Source of the DNA: Sedimentibacter sp.
GTDB taxonomy: Bacteria > Bacillota > Clostridia > Tissierellales > Sedimentibacteraceae
DNA: 64,000 nucleotides
Direction of reading: 5' to 3'
NCBI GenBank assembly: GCA_018436705.1
Contig: JAHDLA010000022.1
Location: 62,001 to 126,000 of the forward strand
In this document: positions 52,453 through 61,796 of the stretch, piece by piece
Layout of the letters: the number at the start of each line of letters is the position of its first letter
Position numbering within the stretch: the stretch's first letter is position 1
Program-made: the position numbers and the translations under genes
Notes under the pieces: generated by a model
Database searches by the model: none
Seen by the model: the letters and a program-made list of their open reading frames with translations, nothing else
What the model was told of the DNA's origin: nothing

Positions 52453-54310
52453 TGAACAGGATATTGTAGATGTAGAAAAAATGTTACTTCCTAAGAACTG
52501 CAATTTTTCAACAGAAGGTAAAGAGTTTCTTTTATGTAATGAAAGCAAAGAGGTATTAGCTTGTCCTGGAAGTGGCAAAACGACATTATTAATGGCAAAA
52601 CTCTACTTATTAAGTAAATCTATGCCATTTCCTAATAATGCAGGAATATGTGTTTTATCGCATACAAATGTTGCAGTTAATGAAATAAAAAAAAAGCTTG
52701 GATCAGCCTCAGATAAAATTTTAAGTTATCCGAACTTTGTTGGTACTATTCAGAGTTTTATTGATAAGTTTGTGCTGTTTCCGTATTTAACCCATTTTAC
52801 ATCAGGTAACATTGAAATTGTTGATGAGGGAAAATATGGAGTTTATATGTGGAGAGAATGTAATTATAATAACAAATTTAGAAAACTAAAGTACCTTATA
52901 TTAGCTGGCGTGAAAAATAGCAAATTTTATGAAAGCAAAGAAGATTATATTAAAGATTTGTTTTTAAATAAGGGAGAATTGTGGTTAGGTAAGACGAAAA
53001 TTGCAGGTCCATCTGCAGATAGCACATTACAATTTAAACAACTTAAAGAAACTTTGAAATTAAGGGGCTTAGTTAAATTCGATGATAGCTACGAATTGGG
53101 AATTGAGGCTATTGATACATATGGTGATGAGCTGATAAAACTTATTTCGAAAAGATTCCGTTATGCTTTTGTTGATGAATATCAAGACTGCAATTATCTT
53201 CAATGTAAAGCTGTAAATCAGTTATTTGAAAAAACAGCATTGCAAAAAATAGGAGATGTAGATCAAGCAATTTATAATAATATTCACGCAGAGGAAATAG
53301 CATGGACTGTATCAGAAGATGCATTTACATTGCCAGGGAGTAATAGATATAATCAAAAAATAGCGAATATATTGGTCCCACTTAGAACAAATAAAAATCC
53401 TATTTTATCATTAAGTAATAATTGTCAGATTCCTCCTACGTTGATAGTTTATAGCGAAAATAAAATAAGTAATGTTATAGATGCTTTCTGCAAGGAGATT
53501 AAAAATAATGAGCTCGATAAATTAAACCCAAAAGGTACGTTTAAAGCAATTGGAATGATTAAAAATGGTACAGGAATTACAATTGGTGACTATTGGGATA
53601 AATACAAAAAGGAAGAAATAAATTCAAGCAATTTATGTTTAGATGATTATGTGTATGAACTTATATCTCAATTAGAAAGTGGAAACCTCTATAATGTGGA
53701 CAAGGTAATAAGAAAAATGCTTTGTCAGATTTGTTTCATTTGTGGATATGTTGATGAGAAAACAAATCGAAGTTTTACAGTAAAAAATATTAAAGATAAG
53801 TTATACTCTTGCGAAGAGATAGAATATCCAAAAAGTATTTTAGAAATATGTAATCTTAAAAATTTTGCTTACCAAGAAATAAGAGAACATTTAATATCCT
53901 TGATTAATAAAACTTTCGATTCAGCGGATGTTAATACATTGCAAGACTTTTTTGCAGTTCAATGCGGAAATAACGAGATTGGGAAAATAAAAAACATATG
54001 GAAAAGTGAAATTGATGATGATGAAATAAATATTCAATTTGAGACAACTTATAAAGTAAAAGGTGAAACGCATACAGCTACTTTGTATTTAGAAACTGAA
54101 ACCAATAGAGCATCGGATATAAAAAGAGTTATGCCATTATTTCATGGTAAAGAGATTAAAAACAAAAAAGATATCCATGAAAAAAGTAGAAAAGTTGTAT
54201 ATGTTGGATTTAGTAGACCTACACATTTATTATGTTTGGCTGTGCAAAAGAAAACATTTTTAAGTAACGAGAATGCTTTTGCTGATTGGAAAATAATAGA
54301 GTTGCAATAA
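52442..54310 (+). CDS. gajB: Gabija system helicase-like protein GajB
   Basis: ATG 52442 follows GAGGTG. The 622-residue UvrD/Rep-like SF1 protein has Walker A ACPGSGKTT (about 40-48), motif Ia CVLSHTNVAVNEI, motif II FVDEYQDCN, motif III IGDVDQAIY and motif VI VYVGFSRPTHLL. In Gabija, GajB senses DNA ends or nucleotides and activates GajA. It is longer than typical GajB proteins (about 500 residues), with the extra length in the middle. Overlap with gajA indicates co-expression. Confidence 0.9.
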   Translation: MIINEQDIVDVEKMLLPKNCNFSTEGKEFLLCNESKEVLACPGSGKTTLLMAKLYLLSKSMPFPNNAGICVLSHTNVAVNEIKKKLGSASDKILSYPNFVGTIQSFIDKFVLFPYLTHFTSGNIEIVDEGKYGVYMWRECNYNNKFRKLKYLILAGVKNSKFYESKEDYIKDLFLNKGELWLGKTKIAGPSADSTLQFKQLKETLKLRGLVKFDDSYELGIEAIDTYGDELIKLISKRFRYAFVDEYQDCNYLQCKAVNQLFEKTALQKIGDVDQAIYNNIHAEEIAWTVSEDAFTLPGSNRYNQKIANILVPLRTNKNPILSLSNNCQIPPTLIVYSENKISNVIDAFCKEIKNNELDKLNPKGTFKAIGMIKNGTGITIGDYWDKYKKEEINSSNLCLDDYVYELISQLESGNLYNVDKVIRKMLCQICFICGYVDEKTNRSFTVKNIKDKLYSCEEIEYPKSILEICNLKNFAYQEIREHLISLINKTFDSADVNTLQDFFAVQCGNNEIGKIKNIWKSEIDDDEINIQFETTYKVKGETHTATLYLETETNRASDIKRVMPLFHGKEIKNKKDIHEKSRKVVYVGFSRPTHLLCLAVQKKTFLSNENAFADWKIIELQ

Positions 54311-54357
54311 AGATGGTTACAATTATGTTGTAAATAAAGAAATCGAGAGGATTTAGG

Positions 54358-54864
54358 ATGAAGGATTTTGTGGAATTTTTAAAATTACCGCCTAATATTT
54401 TGAGTGCATTATCTATAGCTAGTGGGGCGATGCTTTTATTGCCTGATGAAATAATTACAAAACTCTATTTGATGAATTTTAGAGATAAATATGGATTTCT
54501 ATTAGGTATAATATTTATGGTATCTACATCCATACTTATAATACTATTGATTACAAAAATTTATAATTATTTTCATAATAAAAAAACATCGAAGGAATTA
54601 GTAAAATCACAAACGAAGTATTTGAAAAATATAACTCAAGAAAAAGTAGAGATAATAAGAGCATTTATAAATAATCCTACTCATACTTTGATTTTACCTT
54701 TAAATGATGGACTTGTAATTGAATTACAGCATCTTCAAATTATTACACCAGCTGGACAAAATCATTTAGTTGATATGTTGAATCCTGAAATCAAATTTTT
54801 TTTGCAGCCATGGGTCATCGGTAGAATTAGTAATGATGAAGAATTACGGGAAAAATTTTATTAG
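54358..54864 (+). CDS. SieB-like superinfection exclusion membrane protein
   Basis: The 168-residue protein has two membrane segments (about 15-30 and 42-66) and a cytoplasmic C-terminal domain ending in FFLQPWVIGRISNDEELR. The opening (FVEFLKLPPNILSALSIASG, then YLMNFRDKYGF) matches the SieB-like superinfection exclusion family. Family members block development of related phages by an unclear mechanism at the membrane. It follows gajB by 48 bp in the same direction and may belong to the same operon or be an add-on defence gene. Confidence 0.85.
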   Translation: MKDFVEFLKLPPNILSALSIASGAMLLLPDEIITKLYLMNFRDKYGFLLGIIFMVSTSILIILLITKIYNYFHNKKTSKELVKSQTKYLKNITQEKVEIIRAFINNPTHTLILPLNDGLVIELQHLQIITPAGQNHLVDMLNPEIKFFLQPWVIGRISNDEELREKFY

Positions 54865-54982
54865 TATAGATATCCGGACAAAATATATAAAAAAAGCATT
54901 GAAGGAAATATAGAAATCGAGTACTGCTAAATTAATTTAATTGAAAATAAGGCAAAAAACTTAATTGAAATATATGGCACAC

Positions 54983-55029
54983 TTGACTTTCTTGCATGAA
55001 TATAATATATTATTATGCAAGAAAGTCAA
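54983..55029 (+). promoter_or_regulatory. AbiE promoter inside a palindromic operator
   Basis: Perfect 15-bp arms (TTGACTTTCTTGCAT at 54983-54997 and its complement at 55015-55029) flank a 17-bp A/T-rich spacer. The -35 TTGACT is the start of the left arm, and a -10 TATATT (55006-55011) lies in the spacer with a 17-bp gap. AbiEi-type antitoxins are known to bind inverted repeats and repress their own operon. Confidence 0.8.
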
Positions 55030-55053
55030 TTTCGTTTTGAAAGAGGGTGTGCT

Positions 55054-55647
55054 ATGACAAATACAGAAGTTATTATGGAAATGGTTAAAAAGAATAATGG
55101 TACCATAACAACATCGGAGGTTACAAAAGCAGGTATATCACGAGGAAGCTTGAAACATCTTGTGGACACAGGAATGTTAGAACGTTCAGCAAGAGGTGTT
55201 TATATTTTAGCAGAAGTATGGGATGATGAAATGTACAATCTTCAGGTAAGATATAAAAGAGGTATTTTTTCTGGCGAAACAGCACTTTTTTTAAATGATA
55301 TGACGGATAGAACACCATTGAATTATCAAATGACATTTCCATCTAATTATAATATATCTGCATTAGAGAATGAAAAAGTGAAATGCATACGTGTGATAAA
55401 AGAATTGTATGAGTTAGGTATAATTACGGTAAAAACTCCTTCGGGAAATCCTGTAAAAGCATATAACATCGAGAGAACGCTTTGTGATATCTTACGAAAA
55501 CACAATAACGTAGACATACAGATTGTATCAGATGCATTTAAAAGATATGCGAAAAGTAGCAACAAAGATATTCCAAGGTTATCTGAATATGCTAAAAAAT
55601 TAAGAGTTGAAAAAAAACTACGTGCTTATCTAGAGGTACTACTATGA
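55054..55647 (+). CDS. abiEi: AbiEi-family antitoxin
   Basis: ATG 55054 follows AGAGGG; the frame's earlier ATG lies inside the operator arm. The 197-residue protein has the N-terminal winged helix of AbiEi (TTSEVTKAGISRGSLKHLV, MLERSARGVYIL) and the C-terminal antitoxin domain (YNIERTLCDILRKHNNVD). It counters the AbiEii toxin and represses the operon. The stop codon overlaps the toxin start (ATGA). AbiE acts as abortive-infection defence or in element maintenance. Confidence 0.92.
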   Translation: MTNTEVIMEMVKKNNGTITTSEVTKAGISRGSLKHLVDTGMLERSARGVYILAEVWDDEMYNLQVRYKRGIFSGETALFLNDMTDRTPLNYQMTFPSNYNISALENEKVKCIRVIKELYELGIITVKTPSGNPVKAYNIERTLCDILRKHNNVDIQIVSDAFKRYAKSSNKDIPRLSEYAKKLRVEKKLRAYLEVLL

Positions 55648-56480
55648 AAAATGCAATGCAGCTAAAGGCAATTATTAAAAATATAGCAAAGAAAAAAAGC
55701 ATTTCGGCACAGCTAATAATGCAGAATTATATGCTAGAAAGATTGCTCGAAAGAATATCTGTTTCAAAATATCATGACCACTTTATTTTAAAAGGCGGAT
55801 TTTTAATTGCGGCTATGGTAGGACTTGATACTAGAGCAACAATGGATATGGATGCTACGATTAAAGGGTTACCAGTATCAGAGCAATCAGTTAAAGAAAT
55901 GTTTATTGATATCTGTAAAATAGATTTGCATGATGATGTTGTATTTTCTTTTATAAGTATTGGTGAAATTCGGGAGGGCGATGAATATGGTGGGTACAGA
56001 GTGGCTTTCACAGCAAATTATCCGCCTATGTCTGTACCACTAAAATTAGACATCACAACAGGAGATAAAATAACACCAAAAGAAATAACATACGAATTTA
56101 GATTGCTTTTAGAAGATAGAACAATTAAAGTATTATCCTATAATTTAGAGACAATATTATCAGAAAAATTGGAAACAGTTATATCAAGGAGTGATCAAAA
56201 TACAAGACCAAGGGATTTTTATGATGTATATATTTTATTCAAGTTACAAAGCCATAACATCAATGAACAGCTACTGAAAGATGCAATTATTGCTACTTCT
56301 AAAAAAAGGAATTCATTACACATTATCGAAAATTATAATCAAATAATTCAGGTTATTAAAAATAGTGAGGTAATGAATCAGAGATGGAAAAGCTATCAAA
56401 AGGATTTTAATTATGCGAAAGGTATAGAATTTAATGATTGCTGTAATGCAGTGGATAATATAATGAAAAATGTACTGTAG
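55644..56480 (+). CDS. abiEii: AbiEii-family nucleotidyltransferase toxin
   Basis: The 278-residue protein has the nucleotidyltransferase core of AbiEii: LKGGFLIAAM (GG at 51-52) and RATMDMDA (64-71), plus the later motif KLDITTGD and YNLETILSEKLETVISR with FYDVYIL. Family enzymes bind GTP or add nucleotides to RNA such as tRNA and cause reversible growth arrest. It is translationally coupled to the antitoxin. A hairpin with AGTCAC/GTGACT-type arms near 56511-56531 follows and may terminate the operon. Confidence 0.92.
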   Translation: MKNAMQLKAIIKNIAKKKSISAQLIMQNYMLERLLERISVSKYHDHFILKGGFLIAAMVGLDTRATMDMDATIKGLPVSEQSVKEMFIDICKIDLHDDVVFSFISIGEIREGDEYGGYRVAFTANYPPMSVPLKLDITTGDKITPKEITYEFRLLLEDRTIKVLSYNLETILSEKLETVISRSDQNTRPRDFYDVYILFKLQSHNINEQLLKDAIIATSKKRNSLHIIENYNQIIQVIKNSEVMNQRWKSYQKDFNYAKGIEFNDCCNAVDNIMKNVL

Positions 56481-56641
56481 TATAGATTGCGTTCTGGATT
56501 ATGAGTGCAATCAGTCACGCACTGAGTGACTAATTAAATTAGCGTAATAAAGTATTATTTTTTTATTCGTTTCATTAATATAGCATCTAGGTGTTATTTA
56601 TTATATAATGAAAAACATCTTAAAAAAAAGGAGTCTATGTT

Positions 56642-58033
56642 ATGGAAAAAATAAAAGATATTATTGTAATTCCGCCTGATCCGAAATACGATACCCATAT
56701 TCGGATTGAGCAAAAAAAATTAAATGTTGGAGCTTACTGCAGAGTTAGTACTAGACTTGAACAACAGGAAAATAGTTATGAAACCCAAGTTTCGTACTAT
56801 ACTGCAAAAATCAAATCTAACAAGAATTGGAACTTTGTAGGTGTCTATGCTGATGAAGGTAAGACAGCAACGAATTTAAAATTTCGTGATAATTTCAATG
56901 ATATGATTAAAGATTGTTATGCTGGAAAAATCGACATGATACTTACAAAATCAATTAGTAGGTTTGCAAGAAATACTGTGGACTTTTTAAGAATAATGCG
57001 AGAGTTAAAAGAAAGACAAATTCGGGTTATTTTTGAAAAAGAAAATATAGATACTATGGATAATACAGGCGAATTACTGATAACTATCTTAAGTAGTCAA
57101 GCTCAAGAGGAAAGTCGTAATTTAAGTGAGAATACCAGATGGGGGATCGTGAGAAAGTTTGAGCAAGGAATTGTTCAAGTCAATCATAAAAAGTTCATGG
57201 GATATTCAAAAGATGAAAATGGTAAACTTATAATCATTCCAGAAGAAGCAGAAATAGTGCGTAAAATATTTGATTTATATTTGCAGGGGTATGGTACATA
57301 TAAGATAGCAATTATTTTAGAGCAAGAAGGTATAAAAACTGTTACGGGAAAGAAAAAATGGCAAGGTAGTACAATTCATAAAATGTTGCAATGTGAAAAG
57401 TATATGGGAGATGCTATTTTGCAAAAAACATATACAGTAGATTTTCTGACAAAGAAACGAATAAAGAATAATGGTTACGTAAAAAAATATTATGTCCGAA
57501 ATAGCCATGATCCCATTATCAGTAAAGAATTATATTACAATGTTCAAGAAGAGCTAAAAAGGAGAAATTTAAAAAAGGCAGGTGTAACTGGAAAAAGATA
57601 TAGTTCATCATATCCATTAAGTGGACTTATTGTATGTGGAGAATGCAAAAGCTATTATACCAGAGTAACATGGTATAACAGGAGTGGGAAGTCTATTGTT
57701 TGGCGATGCAGTGAAAGAAGCAAAACAGGCATAAGGAATTGCCGTCACTCACCAACATTAAAAGAAACTGTGTTATTGAATGTATTGATAGACATGTTTT
57801 GGTGTATTATACAAACTGAGAATAGTGAAGCAACATCACTTTTTATGAATACTAAAGCGTTAATGGTTCATTCTTTACCGGAAGGAAAAACAAAGTTTGA
57901 TATATCTGATTTGACAAAAAATATAATGAATCAAATTATGGATAAAATTTTTGTAAAGAATGAAAAAGAAATAACTGTTTTCTTTAAATCAGGGTTGGTT
58001 ATGGATAAAGACTTTATAAAAACAATTAAATAA
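56642..58033 (+). CDS. Large serine recombinase 4 with a shortened C-terminus
   Basis: The 463-residue protein retains VGAYCRVSTRLEQQE (nucleophile S36), LTKSISRFARNTVD, the recombinase domain and a zinc ribbon (VCGECKSYYTR). Compared with recombinase 3 it lacks about 90 residues: the long coiled coil between zinc ribbon and the final beta segment (EITVFFKSGLVM) is missing, and that final segment is preserved. The coiled coil controls integration versus excision in this family, so activity may be altered. With recombinase 3 it brackets the Gabija-SieB-AbiE genes. Confidence 0.92.
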   Translation: MEKIKDIIVIPPDPKYDTHIRIEQKKLNVGAYCRVSTRLEQQENSYETQVSYYTAKIKSNKNWNFVGVYADEGKTATNLKFRDNFNDMIKDCYAGKIDMILTKSISRFARNTVDFLRIMRELKERQIRVIFEKENIDTMDNTGELLITILSSQAQEESRNLSENTRWGIVRKFEQGIVQVNHKKFMGYSKDENGKLIIIPEEAEIVRKIFDLYLQGYGTYKIAIILEQEGIKTVTGKKKWQGSTIHKMLQCEKYMGDAILQKTYTVDFLTKKRIKNNGYVKKYYVRNSHDPIISKELYYNVQEELKRRNLKKAGVTGKRYSSSYPLSGLIVCGECKSYYTRVTWYNRSGKSIVWRCSERSKTGIRNCRHSPTLKETVLLNVLIDMFWCIIQTENSEATSLFMNTKALMVHSLPEGKTKFDISDLTKNIMNQIMDKIFVKNEKEITVFFKSGLVMDKDFIKTIK

Positions 58034-58703
58034 ATTGTTCAGAATAAAGCTCTCAAATCACAATTAGTTTGAAAGTTTTATTGCGTACAATTTTTATTCA
58101 TTGGTAAGATTGTAGCAGCACTTCTAAGGTGCGAATAGACAAGTCAGTATTTTGGCTATGAAAGTGCGGAACAGGAACTTTAAAAAGTATGGAGTTCAAG
58201 GTGAATTTCAGGTAAAATATCCTTCCGCCAAGGGGATACCAGATACTTACGACATCATTATTGTCTACTCAAGGCATGTTGAGACTATTGTGTTGATACA
58301 ACGAGCCGATACGTAGAAATCCTTAGTTTCAGGCACTTTTTCAAGCATATCGTCTTCACTGGTGAGGGGGATAAAATCAGAAATAAAGTGATTAAAAACT
58401 ATATCAATGTTTCTGTTGTGGTTGATATAGAGTGTGGGGATACAAGATAATAGGTATTGAATTCAAAGGAGTACTGTTAAAAAGGTACTCCTTTTCTAAT
58501 TTAAATGTTCAGAAATAAGTTATTTTTGAATTAAATGATATGTTTTAGAGAAGAGTACAGGGGTGCCATTTAAGTTACAGAGGGTTAATACTAAACTTGG
58601 TAAGTAAGCTGTATTTTTATGGAGACAAATGTCACATTGTTAATGGACTATTCAGTGTAAAAGTGGTATTATTTATCTAAGATTTATGAGAGGAGTATTG
58701 AGA
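58034..58703. other. Junction with gene debris and terminator
   Basis: No intact gene is visible. A 43-codon frame from ATG 58158 (GEFQVKYPSAKGIPDTYDII) lacks a good ribosome site and looks like a fragment of a longer protein I do not recognise. A perfect 9-bp terminator hairpin (AAGGAGTAC/GTACTCCTT, then TTTT) lies at 58466-58495. The stretch looks like the scar of past insertions. Confidence 0.5.
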
Positions 58704-58937
58704 ATGGACAGTATAATGCTGGTTTTAACTATAATAGGAACATGTGCCACGGTTGTATCAACAGTTTTGGCAATTAGAGCCAAAAATGAAGCTAAGGAAA
58801 TCCTTAAAGAGTTTAAAGAGGAGAAAAATCGTAATGTTAATAATAAAGGTAAGATTAATGTAAAAAATACCGGCACTAATAGCGGAATAATGAGTGGTGT
58901 TAATACGGGAGAAATAAACAATGGCAAGAGAGACTAA
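58704..58937 (+). CDS. Small membrane protein with Gly/Asn repeats, linked to ABC-3C
   Basis: ATG 58704 follows AGGAG by eight bases. The 77-residue protein has one N-terminal membrane segment (about 4-22), a basic coiled stretch (KNEAKEILKEFKEEKN) and a C-terminal Gly/Asn-rich repeat (NTGTNSGIMSGVNTGEINN). The repeat resembles the start of the next protein (NSGINQGVMVANNSGNI). The genes overlap by 17 bp. It may anchor or recruit the ABC-3C complex at the membrane. No family is recognised. Confidence 0.65.
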   Translation: MDSIMLVLTIIGTCATVVSTVLAIRAKNEAKEILKEFKEEKNRNVNNKGKINVKNTGTNSGIMSGVNTGEINNGKRD

Positions 58938-59514
58938 CATGGATTTAGATAATAGTGGTATTAATCAAGGAGTTATGGTTGCTAATAATTCTGGTAATAT
59001 TTATATGACTATTCAGGAAACAAGAAAAATTCCTTCTCTAATATCTGTGGTTGTAAAATCTCTTGGTAACACATGTATGGAAGTTGATTTTACTAACTCT
59101 ACAGGCACTCTAATGGAATTTAAGCCAGATGAAAAATTAGAATATAATCGTGTAATTAAATATAAATATGTTATTAAAGAATTTTCTGTGTATTATTTAT
59201 ATTGTGATAATATATTAAATGTGTATGATAACTCTAATTTAGGGAGTAAAGCTAGAATCTTAAAATGTATACATATGTGGTATCTAGAGGAGAAAGGTAA
59301 TTTGCTACTTTCGTTAAAAGATATGGAAAAAACAGAGATTGAGAAAATACAAGATAATGCAGACTATTTAATTGATAAGGTTAAAGCACGGATTGTAGAT
59401 ATAGTACAGAACGCAGATTTTAATGAATCTTGTATTGAGGATATAGAAATTGGAATTACCTGTTTTGTATGTTATTGTTTTATGGAGTGTAAAATATTGG
59501 AGAAACCGGTATGA
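58921..59514 (+). CDS. ABC-3C system effector/CTD-type component
   Basis: The 197-residue protein opens with the Gly/Asn segment GINQGVMVANNSGNIYM and continues with an all-helical region resembling the C-terminal domain carried by the first proteins of ABC-three-component systems. No nuclease motif is visible, so the actual effector may be in a partner. ATG 58939 is an alternative start. Its stop overlaps the start of the middle component (ATGA). Assignment rests on the gene trio and on memory of such families. Confidence 0.7.
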   Translation: MARETNMDLDNSGINQGVMVANNSGNIYMTIQETRKIPSLISVVVKSLGNTCMEVDFTNSTGTLMEFKPDEKLEYNRVIKYKYVIKEFSVYYLYCDNILNVYDNSNLGSKARILKCIHMWYLEEKGNLLLSLKDMEKTEIEKIQDNADYLIDKVKARIVDIVQNADFNESCIEDIEIGITCFVCYCFMECKILEKPV

Positions 59515-59774
59515 TTATAAATGTTGAACGTGAGCCAGCCTTATCGCTTTATTATCTTGGAGCAGCAGTGATTGAAATATTATCTAGCAATTCGATATTT
59601 TTATTAGATGATTTATATGAGGAATTGAAGAAAAGTATAAAACAGAACATTCATATTGATTTTTTTTACTATACATTAGATTGGCTTTATATGCAATCTT
59701 TGATAGAATTGCAGGACAGGAGGGTGATTTATGTTAATAGAAAAATTAATAGTGCGCAAAATGAAACCCTCTGA
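59511..59774 (+). CDS. ABC-3C middle component (MC6-like)
   Basis: The 87-residue protein (LYYLGAAVIEILSSNSIFLL, then HIDFFYYTLDWLYMQSLIEL) resembles the MC6-type middle component of ABC-three-component systems, a winged-helix-like linker between the effector protein and the ABC ATPase. It overlaps both neighbours (4 bp with the effector gene, 44 bp with the ATPase gene), so the three are made together. Confidence 0.82.
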   Translation: MIINVEREPALSLYYLGAAVIEILSSNSIFLLDDLYEELKKSIKQNIHIDFFYYTLDWLYMQSLIELQDRRVIYVNRKINSAQNETL

Positions 59775-61440
59775 AGAAATCATAAGGAATATTAAATTTA
59801 ATTTAAAAGGGCTAAGTCTGATTGTAGATAATACTTCCGATGAAGCAAATCAAAGTGGAAATAGTGTAGGAAAAACAACAGCAATACAAATTATAGACTT
59901 ATGCTTAGGAGGAAAGTCGGTTAAAGGATTATATTATGATTCTGATACAGGAAGTGAAAATACAGAGGTTAAAGATTTTTTAAAGTTAAATAAAGTGCAA
60001 GCAGAGTTGATTCTATTAGATTCTGAAACAAAATATAGGTATTCTATAAAACGTGATTTATTTCCAAATGGGAAAAAGTACATTAATGATATAAAAATGC
60101 CGCAACATGATTTCTGGGACGAACTGAAAAAAATACTTTTTGCTATAAAAGAACCTAGACCTACATTTCGCCAACTTATACCAAAATTTGTACGATTATC
60201 GAATACGTCAGAAGATGGAATGATAAAGTTCTTGCCGCTTATGACAACAAGCAATGATTATGATACAATTTATTGTATGCTATTTCAAATTTATGGTAAA
60301 GAACTTGTTAGCAAAAAAGGTGAAATTATATCACAGTTGAATGATTGTCAAAAAGCAATAAATATGTTAGAAAAAAGCGAAAGTATTGGTTCTTTGAGTG
60401 TGTTAAATCAAAGTATGGAGTTGATTGAAGCCGATTTAAGCGGTTACTACACAAAAAGAAAAAGTTTATCATATATCGAAGAATATAAAGATGAGTTGAA
60501 TACAAAAAGGAAATTATCAGCTCGCATAAATGAGTTACAAGAAAAAATGCAATTAGTTGAATTTGAAATATCAACAATAGAAAATAGTGTTAATCAGTTA
60601 TCACACGAAAAAAGTAATATTGATTTGAAAATTCTGAAAAAAATATATTTGGAAGCTCAAGCTTATGTACCTGAATTGCAGAAGAGATTTGAAGATGTTT
60701 TAAATTTTCATAATGCAATGATTCAAAATAAGATTGATTTTATTAAAGAACAGCTTTTTTCTAAAAAAGAACTTTTACAAATGCACTCACAACAAATCGA
60801 CGAATTAATAAATGAAAAAGAAAAAGTCACGTTGGAAGTTCTTGACGAAGGATTATTAGATGAGTTGAATTTGATAAACAGGAAAATTGAAAACTTATCG
60901 CAAAAAAAAGGAGAAATCCTAAAGTCAATTAGATTATTAGAAGAGCAAAATGAAATAAAAAACAAATTGAATGAGAAATTACAAGACGTTGAATCTAAAA
61001 TGAATGGGGAGAAAGTTGAAGAAAAGATAAAAGAATTCAACAAAATTTTTTCGGACTATTGTGAGAAATTATATGGAGAAAAATATTTTCTTGCGTATAA
61101 TCAAAATTGGGAAGAAGAGAAAAAATTCCCGATTGAGATAGGTTCTTTGGGAGGAAAAGTAGGAACAGGAAAAAAGAAAGCGGTAATAGTGGCATTTGAT
61201 TTAGCATACATGCAGTATGCAATAACAATGAAAATGCAAGCACCGCAATTTGTTATTCATGATAAGATGGAGAATACACATATTAATCAATTAAAAACAA
61301 TTTTTCAAATCTCGAAAAATATTGATGGGCAATATATAATTCCTATTTTAAGGGAGAGGATTGATAAAGTAGATGAAGTGTATATTGAAAAAGCTAAAGT
61401 GTTGGAATTAAGTGAGAGTAATAAATTTTTTAATATTTAA
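59731..61440 (+). CDS. ABC-3C ATPase (DUF2326, RecN/SMC-like)
   Basis: The 569-residue protein has Walker A GNSVGKTT (43-50), a long coiled coil (about 200-440) and a C-terminal ATPase half (EIGSLGGKVGTGKKKAVIVAFDLAYM as the signature region, FVIHDKMENTH as the Walker B/D-loop region). This is the DUF2326 family, the ATPase of ABC-three-component systems described as predicted conflict or defence systems. AGGAGGGTG precedes the ATG inside the middle-component gene. It likely senses invading DNA or its products. Confidence 0.88.
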   Translation: MLIEKLIVRKMKPSEEIIRNIKFNLKGLSLIVDNTSDEANQSGNSVGKTTAIQIIDLCLGGKSVKGLYYDSDTGSENTEVKDFLKLNKVQAELILLDSETKYRYSIKRDLFPNGKKYINDIKMPQHDFWDELKKILFAIKEPRPTFRQLIPKFVRLSNTSEDGMIKFLPLMTTSNDYDTIYCMLFQIYGKELVSKKGEIISQLNDCQKAINMLEKSESIGSLSVLNQSMELIEADLSGYYTKRKSLSYIEEYKDELNTKRKLSARINELQEKMQLVEFEISTIENSVNQLSHEKSNIDLKILKKIYLEAQAYVPELQKRFEDVLNFHNAMIQNKIDFIKEQLFSKKELLQMHSQQIDELINEKEKVTLEVLDEGLLDELNLINRKIENLSQKKGEILKSIRLLEEQNEIKNKLNEKLQDVESKMNGEKVEEKIKEFNKIFSDYCEKLYGEKYFLAYNQNWEEEKKFPIEIGSLGGKVGTGKKKAVIVAFDLAYMQYAITMKMQAPQFVIHDKMENTHINQLKTIFQISKNIDGQYIIPILRERIDKVDEVYIEKAKVLELSESNKFFNI

Positions 61441-61450
61441 ATGAGATTGG

Positions 61451-61514
61451 AGAGGTACTGCGAAAACGGTATCTCTTTTCTTTTATTAGGGCGTTCAGCA
61501 ATGAGCGTCTTTTT
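61451..61514 (+). terminator. Two consecutive terminators after ABC-3C
   Basis: AGAGGTAC/GTATCTCT followed by TTTCTTTT (61451-61486) and GGCGTTCA/TGAGCGTC followed by TTTTTT (61490-61515) are both plausible rho-independent hairpins with wobble pairs. Confidence 0.65.
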
Positions 61515-61546
61515 TCTTGCTCAAAAATCAGAAAGGAAGTGATACC

Positions 61547-61762
61547 ATGTCACAGCTAAAACAACAGGAGCGTCCACCTCCCATAATTATTTTTGAACGC
61601 CAGTCAGATGAAAACTGGCTGAAATACTCCTTATTCTGCTTAATTGCGCCTTACCTGTCTGAATGGGATTTGTCAAGGGTGCGAAGCACAATGCTTGCCC
61701 TTGATGAATTTCATTTAGACGGGTATTCTCCGCAAAGTAGAATGAGGTTATATGTCACATGA
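61547..61762 (+). CDS. Small Tn916-type ICE protein
   Basis: ATG 61547 follows GGAAGTG. The 71-residue protein begins MSQLKQQERPPPIIIFERQS and has the helix WDLSRVRSTMLALDEFHLDG. Its base composition is higher in G+C than its neighbours. It lies directly upstream of a fragment of the DUF961 gene of Tn916-like elements and is probably part of the same left-end module. Function is unknown. Confidence 0.6.
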   Translation: MSQLKQQERPPPIIIFERQSDENWLKYSLFCLIAPYLSEWDLSRVRSTMLALDEFHLDGYSPQSRMRLYVT

Positions 61763-61796
61763 AAACATTCATTTTCAGAAAGGAAAGGTAAAACAT

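Noticed and set aside
50536..54310. Generic retron or RecF-like repair genes
   Set aside because: The OLD-type ATPase-Toprim order followed by an overlapping UvrD-like gene is specifically the Gabija layout; no reverse transcriptase is present.
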